Assembly (NCBI RefSeq): GCF_031877795.1
Contig: NC_133943.1
Coordinates: forward strand, 11,897,001-11,961,000
Length of the DNA: 64,000 nt
Source of the DNA: Strix aluco
Lineage: Eukaryota > Chordata > Aves > Strigiformes > Strigidae
Direction of reading: 5' to 3'
The notes beneath the pieces are model-generated. The model did not search any database. It saw only the letters and a list, made by a program, of their open reading frames with translations, and was not told where the DNA came from. A program made the translations under genes and the position numbers. Shown here piece after piece: positions 23,601-34,559 of the stretch (position 1 is its first letter; every line of letters begins with the position of its first letter).

Positions 23601-25257
23601 TTTTCCTTCTGTGAGAGGTCATTGCCATAGTGCTAATTCTGTTTCGCTGGTCTTCCACAGCCAGCTGAGATGAAGCTGAAATCTGGGTGTTTTCTGCAGC
23701 ATCTGCATTTAGATGAAGTAATGCTGCTTGCTGTCAGCAGGAAATGCTGCGGCACTGGCAGGCTATTTCCAGCTCCTGGATGTTCATTGAAAGAATCACC
23801 TGAACAGTTAGTACTTCTAAAAACAAGATTGGCATTAATGCTCTAAAATCACAGGTCCTGTGTAATGTTTTGAAGAGAGATACACAGAATGCTACATCGC
23901 TTAGGATTTAAAACCAGAGATAACAGACGTGACAAATATTGCACTTCAGATGTTACAACAAATGCAGCACTCTGTAATACTAATTAACTAGCAGCTTAGT
24001 TAATACAAGAGCTTGGCAATACCCCAAAAAGCTTTCAGATGCAGCATGTATCACCAAGTCTTCCCTGCTCTAGCATGCCCTGACTGCTCTGGGAAGTTAC
24101 ACGGACTGGCTACTCCCGCATTGGCTTCTGAAATATGTATGGCTCAGGGGACCATGCAGAGCCACGATGCATTTTCAGCTCTCATTGAAGATCCTCTTTT
24201 CCCCTTCCCCCTTCCATTGCCCCCTTCCCTGTTTGTGACACAGAAAAACGTCTGAGAGCCTGTGAAACCTGTTTGATTTTGTAGTAGAATTGTCCTCTGC
24301 ACCCCAGCAGCATGTGAAGTCCCCAGGTCAGGCTTGCTAGTGCTGTACAAACATGATAACCGGGTCCTGGCACAACAAGCAGATAATCAACGCAGGAAAA
24401 AACCCAGGCCAGCAATGAAGGAGATCTTTACAGCTGTGCAAGTGAGATGCCAGGAACATGGGGCAAGAGGGGATTTCTGGCTCACTGAAGTTAATTCCTT
24501 AGTACTGCAGCAACCTCATCATGTAATCCTCTCCATAAACCCATTGTGCTCTGTGCTAGAAAGCAGGTGGGTTTCTTGCCATACTGGCATGTCTTCCACA
24601 TGAGGCTGTTTGCGACCCCCCGTCTGCTGGTTCACAGCTTCCCTACCTCCCACCTGCAGTTCTTGAGTCTATTGCCATGTTTTTGCAAACCCTCATGGTG
24701 CTCCAGCGCACCTCTTCCATGGATCTACCCCACTGGCAGAGATTTAAGGGTAGCAGAATTGGACCAGGCTGTAAATTTTTTTAGTGGAGGCTGTTTGTCC
24801 TCTGTGTTTGCACTTGGGGAAGTTTGAGGGAAATGCTGGGTTTGGACGTTTGTCTCTTCCTCTGCACCAGAGAAGATTAAATAGGACTAAAAGTAATTGC
24901 TAGTGGGTCATCAGTTAAAAGTGACATCTCCAAAAGAAAAATGGGTTATTTTTCCAGTGGTTTTGGTTTGTTGGAAAAGTCCTTTTTTCCTCCAGGGGTG
25001 GGGTGAAGGAGAAAAAAGACATAAAATTAGGAGCACTTCAACATTGTCTTCTGTGCAGGAATCACATATGCCTCTTTCATAAATCATGACCATCTTATTA
25101 ATGTCTATTAATTATGAACAGTATCTCTTGTCTGCTACTGTGTTTTAATTGCCTATGCAACATTTCTGTGAGCAGTGGGCATTTAAAATAAAATAAATGC
25201 TGCTAATTATTGCTCTCAGCTTTGTGTAGACATGCCTGAGAGCTCACCGTTTTCCAG
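20620..25257. other. Intergenic, between STK10 and the EFCAB9 relic
   Basis: Apart from the CR1 fragment at 21994-22260, I see nothing I can name. The missing 5' exon or exons of the EFCAB9 relic should lie somewhere in this interval if they survive, since the first recognisable exon needs an upstream partner ending in one nucleotide of a split codon. I searched by eye for its EF-hand-like coding sequence and did not find it. Confidence 0.6.
21994..22260 (-). mobile_element. CR1 LINE fragment (3' end), antisense to the plus strand
   Basis: On the minus strand this reads like the 3' part of a CR1 (chicken repeat 1) non-LTR retrotransposon. Diagnostic pieces are GATGGTGAGGCGCCCGGGAG, then GTTGGCCTAGATGATCTC and GGGGGTCCCATCCAA. 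They correspond to the familiar CR1 motifs TGGTGAGGCACTGGAACAGG, TTGGACTAGATGATCTC and GGTCCCTTCCAACC. It is 5'-truncated, as most CR1 copies are, diverged from consensus and without coding capacity. CR1 abundance is a hallmark of bird genomes. Confidence 0.85.
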
Positions 25258-25406
25258 ATCTGCAGTTTTATTGCTTTCTCCATTATGTGACCGACCTGAA
25301 TAAGGACCAGCTCATGCTGCTGTTTGACTTGCTGGACTGAAACGTGAGGGGGAGGATTTGCTTTAATGAGTTCTACACAGTGGCGTGCACCCTCCTGCCT
25401 CACGAG
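25258..25406 (+). pseudogene. EFCAB9: EFCAB9 pseudogene, upstream surviving exon
   Basis: The plus strand reads LQFYCFLHYVTDLNKDQL, then MLLFDLLD, a stop, NVRGRICFNEFYTVACTLLPHE. This resembles the central part of EFCAB9, an EF-hand protein that with CATSPERZ acts as the pH-dependent Ca2+ sensor of the sperm CatSper channel. An acceptor (TTTTCCAG at 25250-25257) and a donor (GAG followed by GTGTGC) flank it. The exon starts with AT of a split codon and ends in phase 0. The TGA at 25338-25340 replaces what I infer was a Trp codon, at position 2 of an otherwise 12-residue EF-hand loop. There is no frameshift. Plus-strand placement between STK10 and UBTD2 matches the mammalian gene order as I recall it. 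The identification rests on remembered family sequence, not on a search. Confidence 0.85.
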
Positions 25407-26328
25407 GTGTGCACCCTGCAAGTCCTGGAGTCAGTACAGGGACATCTGCACCATCCAACACCCCCGAAAAGGGAATCAGCTCACTGGAGCTGATCTTTAC
25501 TCATGGCGTGCAAGAGATGGAGAGAGTCCTTGGGTCTATGCTGCTGCATAGAAAAGGAAAACAGGGAAATGAGCAAAATCCTGTTAATACCAACCTTGCT
25601 CCTCTGCGATAAAACCACCCCTGAACCTTCTGCAAAGTAGGAACCACCTAAACACTCCTCCCAGCTCTGGCTGTCCATCTTAGTTCTCCAAAAACCAAGC
25701 CCTTGGCTGTGTCTACCTGTGGGGAAGCATCTGTTTTCACCCATCAGTTTTTGCTAGTCTGTAGGTGCAGCATGTGTTGATCCCTTCTTCAGCCTCCCCA
25801 GCATCACCTACAGACCAGGCTGGGGAGATACCAGTGCCTTTTCAGGGAAAAGCAGCAGGGACAGCAGGCTGCTGTGAGGGACAGGGGTGGTAAAGCCAGG
25901 GTTATCTCCAGAGCTCAACCTTGCTCTTAGACATGTCTGGCAGCTCCACTCCAGACCTGACACCCAGCTGAGGGCCAGCACTTGGGGCTGCTGCCTGCAG
26001 GACTCGGGGATGAAGGAGAGGAGCCAACCATGGGACCTAGCCCTGCAAGTGACTCAGCACATGGGAGGGATGGGAGAGGACCTCACGAAGCAGCTTTGGA
26101 GTTCAGCCAGCTGTGGTACCTCTCCCTGGCAAAGCCTGAACCCAGCCAGCAGCAGCACCATGGCTCTGCAGCAGGAAGCACCAAGATTTTGGTATTTCCT
26201 GTGGGTGCGACTAGCAGGAGGTCACCTTTATTCTCTGAACACAAGCACCAGTTGGTATTCCATGTATTCTTTCCAAGCAGGAAATCAGTGCTTATCATCT
26301 GTTTCTAAACCTTTCTGCCCCAAAACAG

Positions 26329-26505
26329 AACCATCTTTAAAAGCAGTTCATCCACCGGCACACAGGACCCGCCTTTCAACTGCTGGACATAGACAGGGAT
26401 AATGTGATTGATTTTAATGAGTTTGAAGCCACAAGGTTTCTCTTCAACATCTAGAAAGAAGAACTTAAGAAGATATTCAAGGACTTTGATATTTCTGGAG
26501 ATGAG
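26329..26505 (+). pseudogene. EFCAB9: EFCAB9 pseudogene, downstream surviving exon
   Basis: The exon starts NHL, stop, KQFIHRHTGPAFQLLDIDRD, continues NVIDFNEFEATRFLFNI, stop, and ends KEELKKIFKDFDISGDE. The acceptor is CCCAAAACAG and the donor GAG followed by GTAAAA. It is 177 nt, phase 0 at both ends, so it would splice in frame to the exon at 25258-25406. It keeps a canonical EF-hand loop (DIDRDNVIDFNE, with ligand positions 1, 3, 5, 9 and 12 acidic or suitable) and the first half of another (DFDISGDE). The stops TAA (26338-26340) and TAG (26452-26454) each need one substitution from likely Glu and Gln codons. The RFLFNI-[Q]-KxELKxxFxDFDI stretch is the most EFCAB9-like part. Confidence 0.87.
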
Positions 26506-29500
26506 GTAAAATTAGAGAAATTACAGTCAAAAGATAGGTCATGAAAATGCCCCTAAATGCAGCCCCGCAGCCACTTCTCACTCAAGCCTGAGTTTCCTTC
26601 CTATTGACTTCAGGAGCGTCTCTTTGGTAACTTATTGCACAGTCTGAATTGAAAATGTTTTAACAGTAAGAGAGCAACTGGAAGAAATAATTTTTGGGGG
26701 GTAAACCAGGCATATTCCTCTGTCTGAGGAGACTCTTAATGGGAGGAGGTGGGCAGGACTGGCAGAAGTGCCTTTATTTAAGCCATTTTCTTCTGAGTTT
26801 GCTTGTGGCTTCTAATTATTTTCCAAGCTCTCTGCAATCCATTCCCAGAGCTGCTGGCCAGGGGGGTACCTTGGAGGGGTACACTCCGCCTTCAAACCTT
26901 CAAAGATTACAAGTGCTGTACCATGGCTTATGCCTGTGCCATGAAGATGCTGATGCCAGATAAGAGCCCCAGGGGAAGCTCTTTCTCTTCTCTGATGGAT
27001 CCCTCATTGTGACCTTAAACCAGCTCCAGGTTCCAAGGAGAGGCCACATGGATCTTGCCCATCCCTGCCCCATGGCAGGGAGCAGCTCCCTGCAAGCAGA
27101 CAGGGAACAAAGCTGGTAACAGCACTTCCCCTCCAGCTCTGCACTGACACAGTCCTTACGGAGGTGCACGCACACATCCCTTGCCAATTTGCTTTTGCCA
27201 CCAGCTCACCTTTGTCCCTGTCTGGTCACTCGTGCTCTTTCAAGTCCCTCCCTGCTCTGAAGTATTCTCTGATTAATGACCACCTACAGCTACACTGGTA
27301 CAGAATCAGTCATTAGTAGACTGTAGACATCTCTTATCTGTGTCACAGCTTCACACTGTCTTCATGACTTCAGCATCTCAGCACGCTCCAGGAGCACATT
27401 TAGCAAGACAGCCATTAGTAACTGAGGGAGATCCCTTCTCTTTCTCCTCCTTTCTGCTGTTAGGTTCCTGGGTTATTGTTTTTATTGATAATTCTCCTCC
27501 TCTATGTTCCACTACCAGTATCCTCTCCAATTATTTGTTACAGGCAGTTGCATCTCTCGGGTAAGCCCTGCAGGGCTTGCAGCCTGTTTCCTGTATGGTT
27601 TAGCAGTGCAGCAAGGTATCAAAGCCTCCGTCCTACTCAGTGCCTGTGGATAGCTCTCTAATGCCCTTGGAGTAGTTTCCTGGAACAAGCTGTTTCAGCC
27701 CCAAGTTGCATGGATCCTGTCCTTTCATCTCCAGGCTGCCTGATTAAAGGGCCATTTCAAGCAGGAGCAGCACAGCTCTGACACAGCCATAAAGGCACCC
27801 CACTCCCCCTCATCCACACCATAACCCCAGCTGTTATGAATCACTCCAACATCTGCAAGTCATTACAAATGGTAGAGAAACAGCCATGTGCCAGAGAGGT
27901 GCCCTGTGAGCCTGTAACATGTTGGGGATGAGCCAGAGGCAATTGGTTGAAACCAATTTCTCCTGAGTTAATCCGGAAACTAGAGCAAGTTGGAGAAGGG
28001 GATGGGAGCCTGGACTTGGGGTCTTTCTCTGAAATAACTGTTTATATTGGGCAAGGCTGCCTTGCTAAGCTAGGGATCTATCTCCTCTCCAAAACTGAAC
28101 TACAGGGAATTCAAGATGTTTGCAGTTTTCTGCATAGACAAACAACAACAAAAAGAGGAAGGGGATCATGAATAGCCTCCCAGCAGAACCAGAGAGCTCC
28201 TAACACACTAACAAGAACCCTTTACCCAGCTGGGAACAACGCAGCCTCGCTTCTCTGTCCCCCTGGGCTCAGCTTACAACTGCCAGATAGATGTACCAAA
28301 CTTGTAGGAAGTGAATAAATCAAAGTGCTGCAGTTAAAGCCATTGTCTGCTCTGTTTTCTCCATTGCACATCGCCACTGCTCTGCCAAGGTGAGCACCAG
28401 AGACTGGTGTCTGAGGAGGAGGAAGGACTGGTGCAACTTGACTTCAGCCTGGTGCCTCACAGCTCTCCCCAGGACTAAGCCTGATGTCAGCGTTAGCTTC
28501 CCCCACGCGCTACCATAGGTGTGTCGTCTTGGTGATCTAGAGACAACCCCTTCCTGTCCCCTGCGTTACACACTGGTTTGGTGAGAACCTTCCTCCCTAG
28601 CGCTGCCCTTTTGCCACGTTCAGACACACACAAAGCCGGGCTGGTTTGAAACGGGGCAGACCGATGGCCGAGGCTGGAGCCAGTCATGCTGGCAGCTTTC
28701 TGCTCCCGTGCTTTCTGCTCTGCATCCCCCGCCTGCGTGCTCCGGGCTCAGGCAGCTCCCTGCATCCATGCTGCCGCTGGAGAGGAACAGTCCAACGACA
28801 GGAAACGCTGTTTGCTTTGTTAACGAAACCACCTAATTAAGTCCATGTGGAGAGAAAGCAAGGCGGCAGTTTAGTTTCTCTTGCTAAATATTGACTGTTT
28901 ACCCTTTGGGCACAGCAACCCAGTGAATTTATTTCCCCCTCTCACCTTACACACAGGCCATCACACCATTGAGCCTCCTCCAAACTTGCTGCCATTAGAG
29001 AGCTTCCCTAACGAAGCGGCATGGCTGCAGCATAAGGGACTAATTAGAATTGAAAATTCCAGTCTCCAAGCACTGCTACTGACCTCCCATGAAGCGAGAT
29101 TTCGGCACGCCTGTGAGGCCGCATCCCACCTCTCAGACCTTTGCAACTTCTCTGAGTCCAGAGAAAATAAACCACCCATCTGAAATCCCAACTTTCTGGA
29201 ATTATTCAGAGAAAGAGAGAACACAATGAACAACTTTACGGAGCTGAGATGAGAGCTCAGTGCCTTTTCCATAAATTACCCTGATATTTTCAGCTGAGAT
29301 TTGGAGGGACCGGCCACCTCAAGCTTTCAGCCAGATGCTCCCTACAGCGTCCAGAGCAGCTCTGGAGTCCTGCGCTGGCCGGGGCAGTTGCCCCAGCATA
29401 AGCAGCGGCAACATCAAGTGCAGTTAAAGACCATTTCCCTTGGTGCTGTCTCTGGAGCCCAGCACCAGTCCGCAGGAGCACAGGCCCAGTGGGATGGGTG

Positions 29501-31390
29501 TGCTGGCCAAACTGGGACGCAGCTTTAGCCAGCAGTTAGCAATCAGTTTGGCACAGGCCAGGCGCGAGGGTGCAACATCCACCCAGAATTCATCATCCGT
29601 GGCAGAAACCCCACGGTAGTCATAGCGGATTATGCAATGTCTTATAGCCAGATATAGGTCAATGAAACATCAATATAGGCACAATAAATACATTAATTAT
29701 ATATTAATTAGGAATAGAAACACCGTATCTGTATAACATAGCTCTATAAATCATATTCTTCTCCCCTAAGCTTGTATGCTGTAGGGTATGAAACAGCACT
29801 TGATTTTACTGCTTGCAGCCACCAAGAAAATTTCAACTCTTGTGCACTTTTGACCTAGAATCCCTGTCCTTTGGGGTTTTGCTTTGGTCAGCACTCAGCC
29901 TGGAGTTCCCCAGCCCACTCCATACACCGAACTGTGCTACAGCTGCATACTAAGGATAGCTTGGGGTGGTGTGGGTTTGTATGCACACATGCAGCAGGAG
30001 ACAGACATCCCTCTTACTACTTGACAAGTGACTAAACTTTGCTCAGCTAGATGGGTAAAGAAAGGTCCCACGGAGTTTTATAATCCCGGTGTTTGAGGAA
30101 ATCAGCTCCGAGAACTTCTCTGTCCGTGCCGGGGGAGGTGGAAGCAGGGCTGTCTCATGGGTTAGAACAAATGGTTACAAACAAGCCTTGGCACCTGTTA
30201 TTTTGCATATGTATATATCTATATTAAAAAAGGGAATATGTACACACACATATATAAAAGGAATAAAAAATATATAAAAAAATGTATGTATAAAAAAGTT
30301 CCAGGAAAATCACATTTGTTGGTAACTCACATCACAAGTTCTACCATGAAATTATTCTAAGATAAAAAAAATAATTGAAATGTTTAGCTGTGATAACATT
30401 AGACCAAAGTGCCCTACAAAAAAATTACTCCTACTCCTCTGATACCTTAGGTAGTTAATCAAGACTATAAAGTGGTGACCTGAATTAAGACATGTCAGTT
30501 AATGTAATTATAGGACAATTACACAGATCCATTATTTTGCACTGTTCACCAAGGAGCCAGAAGCACATCTGCAGCCAGCCGAGCCAGGCACAGAGGAGGT
30601 TCATGCTGGATGTCTGAGTGCAGCTCCAGGCCCTGCATTCTCCACAGATTGCACACCTTATTCGCAAGAGAAAACGGTGTCACATACTAAAATCACTACC
30701 AAAATGTATCTCTAGGGTATGAGATAGGTAATGAAAAAGTTGTAGAGCTCCAGCCCAGAATTAAAAGCCCTATTGAAGAAATTTAAAAAGAAAAGCAACA
30801 CTGAGTTTATTTCTTAAGGCATGGCATTTCCAGGATTACTTTTATTTTTTAAATGCAGGGGAGAAAAGTTTCTTTTTGTTTTAAATACAGGAAATTTTGT
30901 ACAGCATTTCCAATAGACGTTCACGATGGTTTGCTCTCAATGGTAAAAGATCTTCCCTAGGTTAAAAAAAAAACCCATATAATTTAACAGTCTAAAGACA
31001 ACCTGCTTGTGCTTTGCAGTTGATTAAAAATACGTGCACACGCTACTGAGATATGTCAACCAAGAAACAGAGGTACAACACAAAAATACATAATGCATTT
31101 TAAAAGTTACCTGATGTTCACAGCATCTTTGTATTGGCCTAGAATTCTTCATTAACTGAAGGAGCCGCGGGGGGAAATTTAAAAGCATATTTTGTACAAC
31201 TGTTATATTTGATTCTAAAAGAATTTATAAAAGTTACAAGGGAAAAAAATGGTCACGTCACTGGAATCCCCTCGTCCTTGTTTCACTGCATGTTGGAGCT
31301 GTGTATTTTCTGTGTCAATACCAAATCTAGCACCATATCCTGTGTAAATGAATGTTACATGGCACACACAAACAAACTGCATACAAAAAG
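26506..31390. other. Intergenic, between the EFCAB9 relic and the UBTD2 3' end
   Basis: There is no supported gene here. A frame at 26878-26950 on the plus strand could be a remnant of the last EFCAB9 exon, but the splice phase does not fit. The interval 29640-30300 is AT-rich, with a palindromic ATTAATTATATATTAAT near 29691 and TATA/CACA stretches near 30200-30270. I see no clear transposon. Confidence 0.6.
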
Positions 31391-31418
31391 TTTTACCATA
31401 AAAATGAAGATATTTATT
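31361..31418 (-). terminator. UBTD2: Candidate distal polyadenylation site of UBTD2
   Basis: On the minus strand an AATAAA hexamer (31418-31413) is followed about 36 nt later by a GU-rich element, reading TTTGTTTGTGTGTGCC (31376-31361). That order and spacing fit a vertebrate cleavage and polyadenylation signal. If used, the UBTD2 3' UTR would be about 5.8 kb. Other AATAAA hexamers exist on this strand, including one at 36815-36810 about 0.4 kb after the stop codon, but I did not see an equally good GU-rich element behind it. Confidence 0.35.
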
Positions 31419-34400
31419 CAAGAAGTACAAATTTGATGGTACCAGCCATCTTTGAAAGCCATTACCATGAGGCAGAGAGGACACAAACCGAAGTCTCTTG
31501 CTCAGAGCATATGAAAGCAAGGGTCTTACAAATTGCCAGCTAATGCAGTCGTTTCAATCATTGCTCAAAAGCCACCTCCACTTTTTAAACATTCCCTGGA
31601 CTTAAAAGAGGCACAAATAGGGTTTTTAATACAAGACTGGTTAGTTATTTTAATAAAGCCATCAGCTAAAATTTGTTTTAAAATTTCCTTAAATTGTCTC
31701 CAGCCTTTGACTGGACTCAAATTTCCTAAAGAAAAAAGGGACTTGGGAACAAGCAGGTGCAGAATTTTTGGAGCTCAAGATGAACTAAAAGTTTTAAGGC
31801 AGGAGTCAGGATTTTAAGTTCTCTATTTGCCCCATGGCTGATCGAATGGTCTTCATCTGTAAAATATACAAATACAGAGTTCTACCGGATAAATACCCAA
31901 CAAGTGGTCCTGCTTTGAGGGCAGGAACATGCTTTTTCACAGAGAGTCCAGTGGACGTATTTATTAAAAGTCTCAAAGTCCACAGTAAGAAGCCCGCTGG
32001 TTAAAACATCACATCTTCCAACCATTTGACTTTTGTAGGCTCAGTGACATGTATCTCCCTTTGAAGGAGAGCTATAGCTCCATCTCCTATGAACAAGAGC
32101 AACACACACTCAGCTACGGAGTATCTAAGCGGATGAGATACAGAAGAGGAGAGCCATTTGCAGAACAGAGCAATCAAAAACACTTTATGAAAAGAAAAGT
32201 CTTAAAGCAGGCAGACTTGTATATACAGTCATTAACCAACAGAAGTGTTTGTAGCTGCAGAAACAATTGCAGGACATTCATCTCCTTTGGGAGAAGACAG
32301 AAGCACGGTTGCTGGGAAGTTGAACTCCAAAGCTTCCTCGATCAGTTAACTTGCAAGGCAGACCACCAACATCTAGTGGGTTTGAAGCAGATTTTTTTCT
32401 TTTTCCAAGAAAGTTGCAGAGCATATGAAGCTCATCCCCCCACCCAAAGCAAGTTTTTGAAAACGCCTTTCTCAAATACCTCTACATCCTACTCCAGGAG
32501 AGCGCAAGCTGTCCAAGAGCTGCCAGCTGTCATCCAGGAGGGAGTCAGAATTATGGGGGAAGTGGTGAAGGGCAAAGGAAAAAAAAGCCCCTTTTTCTAA
32601 CAGAGACTACTTTCTTTTCAACATAACAGGATCTGAGCAGCGCAGTGAAAAAGCGAACTTTTTTTTTTGTAATGTAAACATTGTCTGCATAAGGTGCAGG
32701 GTCTTGGATGTATGTACAATGACATAGAAAAGCATTTGTAAAATATAGATCAAGAATCAGAAATGTAGCTACCACTTATGCTTCTGAAGATAGAAATGGA
32801 GAAACATATAGCATTCAGTTCGTCAACACTTACACAGTGAAAATGCTTTCAAAACGCCATGGCTAAAAGCATCCCACTGTTGTAACAAAGATTTTTTTTT
32901 AATAGTTTTTAAGTTTTTACATTATTTACTAACAATGGATATATATGCAGAAGCATGTCATACTACAGCAATATTTTATCAACCGGCCATCTGCTTTACC
33001 AAAGGTTATGCACATTGCCATATGTTGCCTTGTTGCTCCAATGAACTCCTCTTTCCTCTTCTCCCCAAAGCAACTTTGGAACTTTCTGTGAAAGGTGAGA
33101 AGCTGGGTTTTGTTTGGTTGCTTCTGGGGTGAGGTTTTTTTGTTATTATTACTGCTTTTAGCATTGGGGTCTATTAAAAACCCAACTTATTACACTGCTG
33201 ACTCACATCATTTAGTTTTCCAAAGTATTTCCCAGATCCAGAGAAGCAGAGGCCTTCAGAAAACTATAAAAAAGTTCTCTCAGTGCAGCTATTCCAAGCT
33301 GTGTTTTCTGCAGAGGACACCAATAAACTGTGACGCACAAAGAGCCAAGGTAGTCAATGAAACTTTTGGGAGCTGGATGCTCTGAAGGAGCAGCTGTCAC
33401 TTGGTTGTGGAAGACGACCCTGAGCATCCTTCTGTAGCACATGGAGCAACGTACCTACAGCACCTGCGGCTTTTCTGGAGCTCCCTTGCCCCAGCAGACT
33501 ACACATGTTCATGCCTCTCTGCCCTTCAAGCTGTTCAGGAGTGTGGACTTTCACTAGGTTATTGCTTCTGGGTCAGACAGAAGCAACAATAAAGAGTATA
33601 AAAATCTGAATCATGTCCAACCAACCTGTCACTAACGTGGTAAAAATGTTGTCTACTAGCATCAGTTCATAGCCAGAGATAATCAGGAATGACACAAAGG
33701 GCTGATGGGTTTAACAAATAAAAAATCCTATTACTCCTCACTTGTCTGTACTTGGCATTGCAGTTCATGGCTGTGTACATTAAAAAACCTGTTGCATTGC
33801 TTCAATTATACCCAAGACACCACACAGTGCAGGGCAGCACGCCAACTGGCATGCCAAAACCCAGCCCAGGCCCCGTGTCCAGCGGTGTCGAGCTGCAAGG
33901 TCAACACATGCTCACGCTGCAAAACAAAGATGCACACACCGGCGTGCTTCTATCCCTTCTCCCCATGAGCAGCCACTGGTGTCCACCGTGCAGACCTGCA
34001 CCAGTCCTCACTGGGGCTGCCAGCTACACAGCTGTTTAGTACGTGGTTAGTCTCACTTCAGCCATGCCTACTCTGCTCTGCAATTAGACAAACCTTCCCT
34101 CCCTCCCTCCTCCAGGCATGTGGGGAGCCCTGCTCTGCCCCAGGAGCCTGCACAAGTCGCACTGGAGCCCCAGCCTGGTCCCCTGCACTGGCCTTTGCAC
34201 CAAAGACCATCTCACAGGACAAAGACAAGGCATTTCAGAGACAGAAATGACTGTTCTCTCAATGTATATTGCAACTTCTAATTGTATACATGGGATATGT
34301 CAGTCAACATACTGTATGCTTATTTTTTTTAATATATATTTTGAAACTTAGAATTCTTTCCTAAATCTTGTAAAATTTGTTTCCAGCAGGGTATGTGCTC

Positions 34401-34504
34401 AGTACACCTGTCATTTTATACAAAAGATCTTGAAGAGTCTTCATTTTCACCTATAAAAGCACTTTACCATTGAATTTTTTGTTTTAGATACATGCTTAAG
34501 GGCT

Positions 34505-34559
34505 GAAAATACTCTGTTAAAGAGTTAACAGAGAAAATACTCTGTTAAAGAGTATTTTC
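34505..34559. repeat. 21-bp direct repeat forming two hairpins
   Basis: The 21-mer starting GAAAATACTCTGTTAAAG occurs at 34505-34525 and again at 34533-34553. The second copy plus its flank forms a perfect 11-bp stem (GAAAATACTCT with AGAGTATTTTC) around a 5-nt loop. The first copy plus the spacer forms a perfect 9-bp stem (CTCTGTTAA with TTAACAGAG) around AGAG. The two structures are adjacent and share position 34533. Confidence 0.9.

Noticed and set aside
27020..27085. CR1-like words (CATCCCTGCCCCATGGCAGGG)
   Set aside because: Only one short word resembles CR1. Its flanks do not continue the CR1 consensus, so I do not call an element.
32049..32600. Plus-strand open frame of 183 codons
   Set aside because: It has no family resemblance and is antisense within the probable UBTD2 3' UTR. 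It looks random.
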